DNA of 64,000 nucleotides from positions 1-64,000 of the forward strand of contig CANMOP010000007.1 in NCBI GenBank assembly GCA_947499615.1, given 5' to 3'. The stretch comes from RH-chloro-G1 sp003670575 (GTDB lineage: Bacteria > Chloroflexota > Dehalococcoidia > UBA2979). The translations under genes and the position numbers were made by a program. Positions within the stretch are counted from its first letter, which is position 1. Every line of letters starts with the position of its first letter. Shown one piece after another: positions 7,151-18,227 of the stretch. The notes under the pieces are model-generated. The model did not search any database. It saw only the letters and a list, made by a program, of their open reading frames with translations, and had not been told where the DNA came from.

Positions 7151-8032
7151 TTAGCCGCGGCTCCCCGCCCGCTCCGTCACTCGCGCGGCGATAGCAATCG
7201 CGAGGCCACCGGCGCCGAGCCAGAGCGCGTCGCGCAGGGGGAGCGCGGCGAGCGAGCGCGTGATCGAGGCGAGTTCCTGTAGCAGGAGATCGTCCGGCCC
7301 GCCCGCCAGCGCATCGGCGAGCAGGCGCACCGCCACTGCGCCCAACAGCACTGGTAGCGCTCCCGCAGCAACCTGCAGGCCGGCTCGCGCGAACCGCTGC
7401 GTGCCCTGCTCGCTTGCGACCACGATGCCGCCGAGCAGCAACGTCGCGATGGCGAGCGGCCAGACCAGCAAAGCGGCCCACTCGTGCAGCGGACTGGCGA
7501 GCAGGTCGAGCAGCGCCCGCACTGCCCCGATCCGGGACAGCGATGAGGTTCGATCCGGGGCACGGTCCGGCGCATGGAACGCGTCCGTGCCGCGGGACAT
7601 GAGCGCGTCGGCGCCCTGCGTCAGCAGGGCGTTGCGCAGCGCAGCGCGATCCAGGTGGCCGTTGGTGCAGCGTACGGCGTCACCGGCAATGCGCAGGCCA
7701 GGCACGGCGAAGCCGGGAACCTCGACGGCGACGCTGCCCGCTGGCCCGCCACCGACGGCGAGGTGCTCGCAGATCGTGGTCTCCTGCACCACCAGCAACG
7801 CGTCCACCTCCGATAGCGCGGCGAGCGCGCGCTCGGCGGTCGCATGGGCCAACTGCTCGCCGGTCAGCTGCCAGAGCGAGAACGTCGACAGCCACAGCGC
7901 AACGGCGATGACGAACGACAGCGAGAGCCAGGCTCGCCATCCGCGACCGGCGGGTGGCGCCTGGAACGGCGGCGGTGGTGCACCCCAGGTCCCCTCGTCC
8001 GTGATGACGGGCGCGGCGGGTTCGGTGCTCAT
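7151..8032 (-). CDS. Membrane protein of unknown function
   Basis: About 293 residues. A proline-rich cytoplasmic start (PPPPFQAPP) is followed by one membrane segment (WLSLSFVIAVALWLSTF), a roughly 120-residue extracytoplasmic domain with two cysteines (TICEHL, VRCTNG), and two or three further membrane segments. The start at ATG 8032 overlaps the preceding gene's stop (ATGA), so the pair is co-transcribed. I do not recognise the family. The paired cysteines in the external loop suggest a disulfide. Confidence 0.55.
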   Translation of the reverse strand: MSTEPAAPVITDEGTWGAPPPPFQAPPAGRGWRAWLSLSFVIAVALWLSTFSLWQLTGEQLAHATAERALAALSEVDALLVVQETTICEHLAVGGGPAGSVAVEVPGFAVPGLRIAGDAVRCTNGHLDRAALRNALLTQGADALMSRGTDAFHAPDRAPDRTSSLSRIGAVRALLDLLASPLHEWAALLVWPLAIATLLLGGIVVASEQGTQRFARAGLQVAAGALPVLLGAVAVRLLADALAGGPDDLLLQELASITRSLAALPLRDALWLGAGGLAIAIAARVTERAGSRG

Positions 8033-8607
8033 CTGCCGATCGCCGATGCTGGTGCTGTGACATCGAGTTGCGGGCGCGTGGCGGGGCGCACCATTCGCAC
8101 GACGAGTGATGCGAGCGCGAGCAGCGCCATCAGCGTTGCGAGGATGCCGGCACCGGCGGCCAGCCACTCGAGGGCCGTACTGCCCGGCGCCGCCAGCACG
8201 GTGAGCGTTGCCGCCAGCCAGTACCACGCCGTGATGCTCACCGGATGCAGCGCCAGCCGCGCTGCCACCGCTGAACGCGCTGTTGGCATGCGGACGGGCG
8301 CGATCGCCACCGCACGACCGCCGAAGGTGGCACCGCCATCGGCGAGCGCTTGCCACTGCCATGCCGTCCAAGCGGGCACGACGGCTGCGCAGAGCGTGAC
8401 CGCGGCGGCGGCGTCGCGGAACGACGGGTCGATGCTCCCCGCCCGCGAGCGCAGCAGCAGGAATGCGGTCGCCGCCGCGCCAGCGACGAGTAGCGCGGCA
8501 CCCAGCGTTGCCGCATCGATGAGCACCGCCAGCAGCAGCGCCACGCGCGGCCCGCCGAGCGGCCCGGTCGTCGTCGACGTGGTGGTGTTGCTGTCGATGG
8601 CGGCCAT
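8029..8607 (-). CDS. Multi-pass membrane protein of unknown function
   Basis: 192 residues from ATG 8607. A short Thr-rich start precedes four predicted membrane helices (around VALLLAVLIDAATLGAALL, AAAAVTLCAAVVPAW, ITAWYWLAATLTVLA and GILATLMALLALASLVVRM). It overlaps the next gene by the ATGA tetranucleotide and is divergent from the protease-like gene at 8653. No family was recognised. The two proteins probably act as a membrane pair. Confidence 0.5.
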   Translation of the reverse strand: MAAIDSNTTTSTTTGPLGGPRVALLLAVLIDAATLGAALLVAGAAATAFLLLRSRAGSIDPSFRDAAAAVTLCAAVVPAWTAWQWQALADGGATFGGRAVAIAPVRMPTARSAVAARLALHPVSITAWYWLAATLTVLAAPGSTALEWLAAGAGILATLMALLALASLVVRMVRPATRPQLDVTAPASAIGR

Positions 8608-8652
8608 TGATCTGAATATACCCCGCGGCCCGGGAGCGGCTACCGTTGTTGC

Positions 8653-9924
8653 GTGGTTCTTAACGTCGTCTGGCCCTGGCTGCTGCTCGCCACGCTGCTT
8701 GCGATCGTGGCGAGTGTCTGCGTCGTTACGTTCCTTCAGCGGAGACGGCGGCTCGAGGCGGGCGCGAGCAGTGCGTCGATCCCGGGCATCGCTCGCATCC
8801 TGCCCGCGGGGCGCGCGGCGGGTGGAGCGCAACGCTGGCTACTCCCTGCGGGTGCTTGTTTGGTGGCGGCATGCGTGTGGGCGGCGGCATTTGGGCTCCG
8901 CGGTGCGCAGGCAGGCGAGCGGTTCGACTTTTTGCGCTGGGAGGTGCAGTCGCTGCCTGCGAAGGTGCTCTACCGCCTCGGCAGGCCGTTCCGCGCCGAC
9001 CCCTCGGTGGACGAGGCACTGGTCACCTACTTCGCGGCCAGTGACCGCTCCTCGCCCGCCGCGAGCCGCCTCGAGAACGCCGTGGAGGCGACGATTGAGC
9101 GGCGGATCGGGGTCGTGCTTGCGGAGCAGGGCATCCACTGGCCGCCGGTGGCGATAGAGCTTGCCGCGTCGCCGCGCGTGCTGGTCGTCTCGCCGCGCAC
9201 GCGCATCGAACGCATCTTCGACGATCCGCTCCGCCCCGATCTCACGCCGGCTGACGTGGACCGCATCGAGCGTGCGGTGGAGCAGGATCAGGCCCGCTCG
9301 GCGCTGGTGGTGCGCACCGGCGGGGTTGCCACCTACCCGGCGATCGTGCTCGAAGGCGACGACTACGCAGGCACCGTCGCCGCCGCGGCCCACGAGTGGA
9401 CCCACCACTACCTGACGTTCCATCCCCTGGGACTCGCGTACTTCAGCTCTGCCGAGGCACGCACGATCAACGAGACAGTCGCGGACATGGTGGGAGAGGA
9501 ATTGGCGCGGATGGTGGTCGCGCGCTGGGGCATCCCCGGTCGAGTCGGCTCGGGCGATCGCACAGCCGCCGCCGCCACCACGCCCGCTCCGGCGACTGTT
9601 GCTGTCGATGTGGATCGCGCGCTGCGGACGCTGCGACTGGAAGTGGACGCGCTACTGGCGGACGGTCGCGTGACCGATGCGGAGAGTCGCATGGCGGCGG
9701 TGCGTGACGAGCTCGCGGCCGCAGGTGTGCGTTACCGGCGCATCAACCAGGCTTTCTTCGCGTGGACCGGCTCCTACGCCGCGCGACCGGACGCCGTCGA
9801 TCCGCTGGGCGCACAACTTCGGGCGCTGCGTGCGCACTCGCCATCGTTGGAGCAGTTCCTCGTCGCTGTGCAGCGGGTGCGCACCCGCGCCGAGGTGGAG
9901 CGCATCACGTCGACGCCGCCGTAA
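8653..9924 (+). CDS. Putative membrane-anchored zinc metalloprotease
   Basis: 423 residues from a GTG at 8653. Two N-terminal hydrophobic segments (WPWLLLATLLAIVASVCVV and LLPAGACLVAACVWAAAF) are followed by a large extracytoplasmic domain. The zinc motif HEWTHHY lies near residue 247, with a candidate third ligand in TINETVADMVGEE about 25 residues later, the HExxH..E layout of gluzincins. The overall family is not one I can name. An Ala/Arg/Asp-rich helical C-terminus follows. It is divergent from the two membrane proteins on its left and convergent with the penicillin-binding protein on its right. Confidence 0.6.
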   Translation: MVLNVVWPWLLLATLLAIVASVCVVTFLQRRRRLEAGASSASIPGIARILPAGRAAGGAQRWLLPAGACLVAACVWAAAFGLRGAQAGERFDFLRWEVQSLPAKVLYRLGRPFRADPSVDEALVTYFAASDRSSPAASRLENAVEATIERRIGVVLAEQGIHWPPVAIELAASPRVLVVSPRTRIERIFDDPLRPDLTPADVDRIERAVEQDQARSALVVRTGGVATYPAIVLEGDDYAGTVAAAAHEWTHHYLTFHPLGLAYFSSAEARTINETVADMVGEELARMVVARWGIPGRVGSGDRTAAAATTPAPATVAVDVDRALRTLRLEVDALLADGRVTDAESRMAAVRDELAAAGVRYRRINQAFFAWTGSYAARPDAVDPLGAQLRALRAHSPSLEQFLVAVQRVRTRAEVERITSTPP

Positions 9925-9936
9925 CGGGTCTGATCG

Positions 9937-12918
9937 CTATCGCCCGCCCTGCACCGTGATGGTGACGGTGAACGCGGAGCTGCCACCTCGCGCGCTGCGG
10001 GCTGTCAGCCGAAGCGTCTGCAGACCGTTCTTCAACGTCGATGGGTTCAGTTGCCCGAGTTCGCCGTTCACCACCGGGGTGTTACCGCTCCGGATCAGGG
10101 TCCATTGCGTTGGGGATGCGCCCTCGCCGATCTCCAGGGTGTAGGTCGTCGCCCCGTCGGATGCGATCGCTGATCCGCGCACGGTGGCGGGAGCGCTCAC
10201 CGTCGTACCGCCTACCGGCGAGACGATGACCGCCTGGATCGCCGATGCACCTGCGGCCGCCGCACCCACGGTCACCACGACCGTCGATTGAGATTCGCCC
10301 GTCTTGCGATCGACCACACGCAGGCGCAGCACATATTCGCCGGGTGCCAGCGTGCGCGTGTCCCACGACCCCAGCGTCCCGCTGGGTGGCACCACCGTAC
10401 CGGTCGCGATGCTTGTCCACGTCGCCGGGGTGGGGCCACGACCCCACTCCAGCACGAAGCGCTCGAAGTCCGTTGAGCTCGCTCGTCCCAGGACAGGCAC
10501 GAGTCCGTTCACGGCCTGATTCGACGCCGGGTAGAGGATGGCGTGCAGATCAGCGACGCGCCCCGGGTGCTCCTCGGTCGGTGCTAGCAGCGAGGCGATA
10601 CCGCTCTTCGCCGCCCATTCGTCCAGGCCCTTCCAGCCATCGATCTCTTCCTTGGGCAATACCAGTCGGGTGCCTTCGGTGACGAAGTTGCGCGGCGTGG
10701 TGGGAGTCGCGAGCAGTCCCGTGCGGGTGTCGATCGACACGCGCTGCCACCAGCTGTCCTGCAGTCTGGCCAGCTTCGTGGGGTCGTTCGCCGCCGTCAG
10801 GGCCTCGGCGACAAAGAGCGCCTTGGTGCGTCCAGCGGTCGGGCAGAGGTCGGTTGGGAGCCGACCAGAAGGCCAGCACACCTCCCGCTCTTCGATGCCT
10901 GACGGCCTTGCGAACGGCTTCGGCGAGATGTCGAGCTGCTTCAGCGCGCCCAGCATGTAGTCGCGCCAGATCGGCCACGAGATCGTGGTGGAGAAGATGT
11001 TCTGCATCGGCGAGTTGTCGGAGTTGCCGGCCCAGACGCCCGCGACCAGATCAGGCGTGTAGCCGAACGCCCAGGTGTCGCCGATCGCCGTGGAGTTCTC
11101 GTACGGCTCGCTGGTGCCGGTCTTGTGCCCGGTCGGGCGCCGATCCGGCAGTTCCAGTGCTCCACACCCGAAGATGATGCACGTGTTCTCCGGATTGGAG
11201 ATGACGGAGGTTGTCAGCCACGCGAGGTTGGCCGGGAGCACGCGACGCTCCACTGGCTGCTTGAACTCGTACACCGTCTTCCCGGTCGGGTCTGTGACCT
11301 TCCGGATGGTGACGGGGTCAATGCTGCGCTCCCCAGGTGCGTGCGGAACCAGCGGTTGCTGACCCCGCTGCATCCCCTCGCCGGCTAGGGTGCTGTACGC
11401 GAATGTGAGGTCATCCAGTCGAACATCGACGCCGCCCAGGGTGAGCGCGGGTCCGTAGCCTCGAGGGTCATTGAGCGTCGTCAGGCCCGCTGCTTTCAGG
11501 TTGGTGACCACGTTCTGGTAGCCCGCCCAGATGATCGCCTTGAACGCCGGAATGTTGAGTGAGTTGCCCAGTGCTGCGGCTGCGGGGATCACGCCGTAGT
11601 ACCCGCCACCGCCGGGGTTGCGCGGCGAAAAGTCCACGCCCGTGGAGGCGTCGACGATCTTCGCGGGGGTATCGAGGATGGCGGTGCTCGGGCTCCAGCC
11701 CTGCTGGAAGGCCGTCATGAACGTGAACGGCTTCAGCGTGGATCCTGGTGAGTTCAGCGAACTCACGTTGTTGTTCCGCCCCTGAATGTCCTCACGGAAG
11801 TAGTCGCGGCTGCCGATGTAGGTGAGCACTTCGCCGGTGCGCGGATTCATCGCGATCATCGCGCCGTTGTGACCGTTGGAGGTCTTCTCGTATTCGGCGA
11901 GCCACTTCTCGATCGCCTGTTCACCGATGCGCTGCAGGCGGACATCCAGCGTGGTGGTAACTTCCAGTCCGCCCTGATACAACGCACGCTCTCCGAAGCG
12001 CTGCGTTATCTCGCGTGACACCGGGCCGAGCACGAAGTGCGCCGCCTCGATCTGGAACCGTGACGCGTGAAACTCGATCGGTGCACGCAGGGCGGCAGCT
12101 GCGTCATCCTCCGTGATGGCGCCGTGCCGCACCATCAGGTGCAGCACCTCCGCCTGCCGCGCCTTTGCGCGCTCCGGGTTGGAGATCGGTTCGTACGCGG
12201 CCGGGGACTGTGGAATGCCCGCGAGTAGCGAGGCCTCTGCGAGCGTGAGTTCCTTCGCGTTCTTATCGAAATACCCCTGCGCCGCGGCCTCGATGCCGAC
12301 GTACACACCGCCGTAGGAGATCGAGTTGAGATACCACTCGAGGATCTGATCCTTGGGGTAGCGCTTCGTGAGTTCCAGCGCGATCACCGTCTCGCGCAGT
12401 TTGCGAGAGACCGAGCGCTGGAGCCGCTCCTTCGGCGGGATGTACACGTTCTTTGCCAGCTGCTGCGTGATCGAGGAGCCGCCGGTCTGGTCGAGGATGT
12501 TCCCGCCGAACGGTGTCAGGTTTACCAATACCGCACGCAAGAGCCCCTGGGTGTTCAGCCCGTTGTTTTCGTAGAACGTGGTGTCCTCGGTGGAGACCGT
12601 GGCTTCCTTGATCCAGGGTGAGATATCAGAGAGTGGGATCGGACGCCGCAGCCCGCCGAACTCGTCGATGAACTCGTACAGCAGGCTGCCATTCCGGTCG
12701 TAGACGCGCGCGCCACCACGCGGCAATTCGTCCAACAACTGGCTCGGTGGGACCACGCCTCGCGCGTATTCGTTGTACTGCTGCAGCCCGAACAGCGCGG
12801 CCGCACCGCCGATGCCCGCGACCAGCAGCGCCAGTGCGCCCAGCGCTCCGCCGAGCGCCAACATCGCGCCGCGTGGGCGCGACCAGCGGCGGCGGATCAC
12901 CCGATGCGCGACCGTCAC
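9937..12918 (-). CDS. Class A penicillin-binding protein (transglycosylase/transpeptidase)
   Basis: 993 residues from GTG 12918, with one N-terminal membrane anchor. The GT51 domain has EDTTFYENNG, SSITQQLAKN and QILEWYLNSISYG. The transpeptidase has all three motifs: SPGSTLKP near residue 394, GNSLN near 452 and KTGTS near 597. It polymerises and cross-links peptidoglycan outside the membrane. After the enzyme domains, roughly residues 780-993 form two beta-sandwich modules of Ig/FN3-like look, making it longer than a standard PBP1A. Its start overlaps the stop of the methyltransferase gene (GTGA), so the two are co-transcribed. Confidence 0.9.
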   Translation of the reverse strand: MTVAHRVIRRRWSRPRGAMLALGGALGALALLVAGIGGAAALFGLQQYNEYARGVVPPSQLLDELPRGGARVYDRNGSLLYEFIDEFGGLRRPIPLSDISPWIKEATVSTEDTTFYENNGLNTQGLLRAVLVNLTPFGGNILDQTGGSSITQQLAKNVYIPPKERLQRSVSRKLRETVIALELTKRYPKDQILEWYLNSISYGGVYVGIEAAAQGYFDKNAKELTLAEASLLAGIPQSPAAYEPISNPERAKARQAEVLHLMVRHGAITEDDAAAALRAPIEFHASRFQIEAAHFVLGPVSREITQRFGERALYQGGLEVTTTLDVRLQRIGEQAIEKWLAEYEKTSNGHNGAMIAMNPRTGEVLTYIGSRDYFREDIQGRNNNVSSLNSPGSTLKPFTFMTAFQQGWSPSTAILDTPAKIVDASTGVDFSPRNPGGGGYYGVIPAAAALGNSLNIPAFKAIIWAGYQNVVTNLKAAGLTTLNDPRGYGPALTLGGVDVRLDDLTFAYSTLAGEGMQRGQQPLVPHAPGERSIDPVTIRKVTDPTGKTVYEFKQPVERRVLPANLAWLTTSVISNPENTCIIFGCGALELPDRRPTGHKTGTSEPYENSTAIGDTWAFGYTPDLVAGVWAGNSDNSPMQNIFSTTISWPIWRDYMLGALKQLDISPKPFARPSGIEEREVCWPSGRLPTDLCPTAGRTKALFVAEALTAANDPTKLARLQDSWWQRVSIDTRTGLLATPTTPRNFVTEGTRLVLPKEEIDGWKGLDEWAAKSGIASLLAPTEEHPGRVADLHAILYPASNQAVNGLVPVLGRASSTDFERFVLEWGRGPTPATWTSIATGTVVPPSGTLGSWDTRTLAPGEYVLRLRVVDRKTGESQSTVVVTVGAAAAGASAIQAVIVSPVGGTTVSAPATVRGSAIASDGATTYTLEIGEGASPTQWTLIRSGNTPVVNGELGQLNPSTLKNGLQTLRLTARSARGGSSAFTVTITVQGGR

Positions 12919-13814
12919 TCGAGACCACCCTCGTTCCGCAGCACCAGCAGATGGGAGAGCCCGAAGCGCCGCAGCGTGCCGGAATCCTCTGCGGCGTAGC
13001 AGGCCCAGCGAAGCAATCGTGCGAGCACGGGCAGCCGCGCTGCGATGTTATCGAAGCCCGGGTAGACGTAGGAATGGTCTACGATGCGCAGCCCGCCTGC
13101 GGTTGCGACCTGCTCGATCTCGCGGGCGCCATAGGCACGTGCGTGTGGCACCAGTCGATTGCGCAGGATGCGTGGCAGCCAGTTCACCAGCGGGATGTTC
13201 CCGAAGACATAGCGCTTGCCGAGGTAGATGCCGTGCGTCTCAAACGGGTAGAGGCGATTCGGTGCGTAGATCACCGCCACCCCGCCGGGCGCCAGCACTC
13301 TCGCTACTTCCCGCATGGTGGCGCGGTCGTCGGTGACATGCTCGATGACCTCGTTCAGCACCACCACGTCCAGCGAGCGGTCGTGGAACGGCAACTGCTC
13401 GCCGGCGGCCTGCACCAACCCATTCGCGCCGCGGCGCCTCGCTTCGACCAGCCGGCTGCTTTCGACATCGCAGCCGATGGCGATCGCGCCCACGCCGGCG
13501 AAGGCCCGGACGTACTCGCCGACCCCGCAGCCGAGGTCCAGCACTCGCTTCCCGGCCAGCGGCACGTATCGCTCGATGATCGCGAGCCGACGATGCTGAC
13601 CGGAGCGCCAGACGAAACTCGGGTTGCCCAGCCGCGCCGCGTCGGGTTGATCCAGTCGTGTCGCGTCCGGTTGAGCCTGTTGGGTGATCGTCCTGCTCCT
13701 CGAGTCGGTCGGGCGGCTGGGACTGCGCGCTGCGCTGCCCGGATATCGGGCACCGGCAGGGTAGCGGACACCGGCTTTGGCGTGGAGGCGGTGGCACTCT
13801 ATAGTGACACACAC
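12915..13814 (-). CDS. SAM-dependent methyltransferase (class I)
   Basis: The conserved domain starts around NPSFVWRSGQHRRL and carries the SAM motif VLDLGCGVGEYV, then DVVVLNEVIEHV and an LAPGGVAVIYAPN strand, as in UbiE/Methyltransf_11-type enzymes. A C-terminal hydrophobic stretch (NIPLVNWLPRIL and LPVLARLLRW) suggests lipid or membrane-bound substrates. The start is uncertain: GTG 13814 is the best in-frame candidate, only 17 bp from the divergent gatC start. The gene precedes the penicillin-binding protein with overlapping codons, so a cell-envelope role is plausible. Confidence 0.7.
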   Translation of the reverse strand: MCVTIECHRLHAKAGVRYPAGARYPGSAARSPSRPTDSRSRTITQQAQPDATRLDQPDAARLGNPSFVWRSGQHRRLAIIERYVPLAGKRVLDLGCGVGEYVRAFAGVGAIAIGCDVESSRLVEARRRGANGLVQAAGEQLPFHDRSLDVVVLNEVIEHVTDDRATMREVARVLAPGGVAVIYAPNRLYPFETHGIYLGKRYVFGNIPLVNWLPRILRNRLVPHARAYGAREIEQVATAGGLRIVDHSYVYPGFDNIAARLPVLARLLRWACYAAEDSGTLRRFGLSHLLVLRNEGGLE

Positions 13815-13831
13815 GTTGCCCGGAGGAGCCA

Positions 13832-14119
13832 ATGCCCCTGACTGACGATGAGGTTCGGCATATCGCGCGCCTGGCGCGGCTCGGGATCGAGGATGACGAG
13901 GTGGCGCGCCTGCGCGACCAGTTGTCCACAATCCTTGAACACTTCGACGTGCTGAGCACGTTCGACACTGAAGGGGTGCCGCCCACGGCGCAGTCGTTTG
14001 ACCTCGCCAACGTCGAGCGAGACGACGAACCTCGGCCCTCGGTGAGCCGCGACGACGTCTTCCTGAATGCCCCACGCAGCGAGGGCCCCTACCTCCGCGT
14101 GCGCGCAGTGCTGGAGTAG
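13832..14119 (+). CDS. gatC: Asp-tRNA(Asn)/Glu-tRNA(Gln) amidotransferase subunit C
   Basis: 95 residues, starting MPLTDDEVRHIARLARLGIE, the standard GatC N-terminus, with FDVLSTFDTEGVPPT in the middle and DDVFLNAP near the end. GatC stabilises the GatA/GatB complex that amidates mischarged Glu-tRNA(Gln) and Asp-tRNA(Asn). It lies 3 bp before gatA. gatB is not in the window. Confidence 0.92.
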   Translation: MPLTDDEVRHIARLARLGIEDDEVARLRDQLSTILEHFDVLSTFDTEGVPPTAQSFDLANVERDDEPRPSVSRDDVFLNAPRSEGPYLRVRAVLE

Positions 14120-14122
14120 CCA

Positions 14123-15615
14123 GTGACCAGCGGCACTACACCGGAGCAAGCGCTGGATCTGACGGCGCACGAGCAGGGCGCCCTGTTGCGCAGCGGGGCG
14201 TTCACCGCTCGCGCACTGGCGGACGCCACGCTGGCACGGGTGCGCGCGCAGGAGCCCGCGCTGAACGCGTACATCACGCTGATGGACGAGGAGGCCCGTC
14301 AGCAGGCGGATGCCGCCGATCTCCGGCTGCGCGCCGGTGATGCCGCGCCGCTGACTGGCGTGCCCGTGGGCATCAAGGACCTCATCTCCACTCGAGGTGT
14401 CCAGACGACAGCCGCCTCACGCATGCTGACCGGCTTCCGCCCGATCGTCGACGCGACGGTCACGCGCAAATTGCGCGAGGCGGGCGCCGTGTTCATCGGC
14501 AAGACCAACCTCGACGAGTTCGCCATGGGGTCGTCGACGGAACATTCCGCCTTTGGCGCCACGAAGAACCCGTGGGACCTGGAGCGCGTGCCCGGTGGCT
14601 CCTCCGGCGGCTCGGCGGCCACGGTTGCGGCGCGAGGCGTCGCGCTGGCGCTCGGCACCGACACCGGTGGCTCCATCCGCCAGCCAGCGGCGCTGTGCGG
14701 CATCCTGGGCCTGAAGCCGACCTACGGCCGCGTGAGCAGGTTCGGCGTGATCGCGTTCGCCTCCTCGCTGGAGCAGGTGGGGCCATTCGCCCGCGACGCC
14801 GAGGACCTGGCGTTGCTGCTCGGCACCATCGCTGGTCATGACGCGATGGACGCGACGACTGCTCCGGCGCCGGTGCCTGACTACGCCGCGACCCTCGGGC
14901 GTGGGCTGGACGGCCTGCGCGTGGGAGTGCCCCGCGAGTTCTTCGTCGATGGTATGGAGCCGGGCGTCCGTGAGGCGGTTGAGCGGGCGATCGAGGTGTT
15001 TGCGGCACAGGGCGCGATCATCGACCGCGACGTCTCGCTGCCCTCGGTGGCTGCGGCGCTGCCCGTGTACTACATCATCGCCCCGTCTGAGGCGTCCGCG
15101 AACCTTGCCCGATACGACGGGGTGAAGTACGGATACCATTACGAATCTGATTCCATGTGGAACGAGATGGAGCAGAGCCGCGGTCGCGGCTTTGGCGACG
15201 AGGTGAAGCGGCGGATCATGATCGGAACGTACGCACTCTCGGCTGGCTACTATGACGCCTACTACCTGAAGGCGCAGAAGGTTCGCACGCTGATCCGTCG
15301 CGAGTTCGAGCGCGCGTTTGCCACTCACGACTTGCTGCTCACTCCCACCTCGCCAAACGTGGCGTTCCGCATCGGTGAGAAGATCGGCGACCCGGTCGCG
15401 ATGTACCTCAACGACCTCTGCACGATCCCGGTGAACATCGCCGGCAATCCCGCCGTCAGCATCCCCTGCGGCTTCTCCGAGGGCTTGCCCGTTGGCTTGC
15501 AGTTGATCAGCGGGATGTTCGAGGAAGGGGCGTTGCTGCGGGCCGCGCAAGCCTACGGCTCCGCCACGGACTGGCATCGACGCGCACCCGAAGCGACCCG
15601 GGAGGGGGCCTCATC

Positions 15616-15619
<4 letters not shown>
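14123..15619 (+). CDS. gatA: Asp-tRNA(Asn)/Glu-tRNA(Gln) amidotransferase subunit A
   Basis: 498 residues from GTG 14123. It is an amidase-signature protein with the Ser-cisSer-Lys triad visible: lysine in VGIKDLIST, and the serines in GGSSGGSAA and DTGGSIRQPA. It releases ammonia from glutamine for the tRNA-dependent amidation done with GatB and GatC. It follows gatC directly and its stop overlaps the aminotransferase start (GTGA), so the three genes form one operon. Confidence 0.95.
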
Positions 15620-16827
<1,208 letters not shown>

Positions 16828-16917
16828 GCCGGACTGCGGTTTCGCGGCGTGCACAATCGGCCCGTCGACTCCCAATAGTTGTCCCGAAACAGGCCACCAT
16901 CGCGATGCTCGAACGCA

Positions 16918-16923
16918 TATAAT
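16918..16923 (+). promoter_or_regulatory. Candidate -10 box upstream of citrate synthase
   Basis: A perfect TATAAT occurs in the 251-bp gap before gltA, 155 bp upstream of its start. No good -35 box lies 16-18 bp further up (the best is a weak CACCAT-like hexamer). It is listed because the rest of the gap is GC-rich and shows no other promoter-like feature. Confidence 0.3.
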
Positions 16924-17078
16924 GCCCAGCGGCAGGCGGCGGCTGGCCGGTTCGTGGCGTTGCCGCCACGGAGCATGCGGCACCGGGCATGCCTGGTTGG
17001 GAGCGCAAAGACTCGTGCACACAGAGCTTGGCGGGGCGGCGGTTGAGCCGGGCCTGGCCGGCGACAGAGGAGGCGGCG

Positions 17079-18227
17079 ATGGCTATCGATACGACAGTGG
17101 TAATTCCGGGCCTCGAGGGCGTCCCGATCGCCGCATCTTCGATCTCACTCGTGGATGGCGACGGCGGACGGCTGTACTACCGCGGCTACTCGATCGAAGA
17201 GTTGACGCTGGGTACCAGCTTCGAAGAAGTGATCGCGCTGCTCTACGACGGCGAACTCCCGAACGCTGCACGCACGGCGGAGATCGTCGCGGAGATTGAA
17301 GCGGGCCGCGCGCTGACGCCGGCGCAGATCCAGATCGCCCGCGACCTGGCGACGGTTACCCACCCGATGTTCGCGCTGCAGGCGGCTGTGGCCGCGCTCG
17401 CGCCGAAGGTCAACAACTTCGACCAGGGTGACTTTGAGGCCGCCACGCACCGCGGCATCGCCCTCACCGCGAAGGTTGGCCACCTCGTCGGTGTCATCGC
17501 GCAGGCCGCTGCGGGCCGACCGTACGATGGCCCTCGCCCCGGCGAGACCATGGCGCACATGACGTTGCGCATGCTGACCGGCACGGAGCCGACCGAGTTG
17601 CACGAGCGTGTGATGAACGCGCTGCTGGTGCTCCAGGCCGACCACTCGGCCGCCAACGCCTCCACCTTCACCACTCGTGTGGTCACCTCGACGAAGGCGG
17701 AGCCGGAGGCTGTCGTCAGCGCTGCCATCGGCGCGCTCTCCGGGCCTGCGCACGGCGGTGCCAACGAGGCTTCGCTGCGGATGTTCATGGAGATCAAGGA
17801 TCCGGCACGCGCCGAAGAGGTCGTCACCGGAATGATCGACCGCAAGGATCGCATCCCCGGCGTCGGGCACCGCGTCTACAAGGTGAAGGACCCCCGCTCC
17901 ACGGTGATTCAGCGCCTGGCGGACGAAGTGCTGGTGCGGGACGCCGACAAGGCGTTCTACAGCATCGCGCTGACCATCGAGCGCATCGTGAAGGAGCGCT
18001 TCGGGACGCGTGGCCTGTGGCCGAACGTCGACCTGTTCTCCGGCTGCGTCTTCGGCGCGCTGGACATCCCGATCGACTTCTTCACGCCGTGCTTCGCTGC
18101 GGCCCGCACGGCGGGCTGGTCGGTGAACATCGTGGAGCAGCTGCAGTCGGGCAACCGCCTGTTCCGTCCGGACCAGCTGTGGGTTGGCCCGGAGCCGCGC
18201 GCGTTCGTCCCGATCGAGGCTCGCTAG
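17079..18227 (+). CDS. gltA: Citrate synthase
   Basis: 382 residues from ATG 17079, with GAGGAGG 5-6 nt upstream; the open frame upstream of this lacks a conserved sequence. Catalytic residues are visible: histidine in GPAHGGANE, histidine in GVGHRVYK, and the C-terminal DFFTPCFAAAR and NIVEQ segments that shape the active site. It condenses acetyl-CoA with oxaloacetate, the entry to the TCA cycle. The length fits the short hexamer/dimer types of Gram-positives and Chloroflexi. A methylcitrate synthase role cannot be excluded by eye. It is convergent with trpS across a perfect hairpin. Confidence 0.92.
   Translation: MAIDTTVVIPGLEGVPIAASSISLVDGDGGRLYYRGYSIEELTLGTSFEEVIALLYDGELPNAARTAEIVAEIEAGRALTPAQIQIARDLATVTHPMFALQAAVAALAPKVNNFDQGDFEAATHRGIALTAKVGHLVGVIAQAAAGRPYDGPRPGETMAHMTLRMLTGTEPTELHERVMNALLVLQADHSAANASTFTTRVVTSTKAEPEAVVSAAIGALSGPAHGGANEASLRMFMEIKDPARAEEVVTGMIDRKDRIPGVGHRVYKVKDPRSTVIQRLADEVLVRDADKAFYSIALTIERIVKERFGTRGLWPNVDLFSGCVFGALDIPIDFFTPCFAAARTAGWSVNIVEQLQSGNRLFRPDQLWVGPEPRAFVPIEAR

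Noticed and set aside
12747..13841. Long plus-strand frame opposite the methyltransferase
   Set aside because: The minus-strand frame has a clear SAM motif; the plus-strand translation has none.
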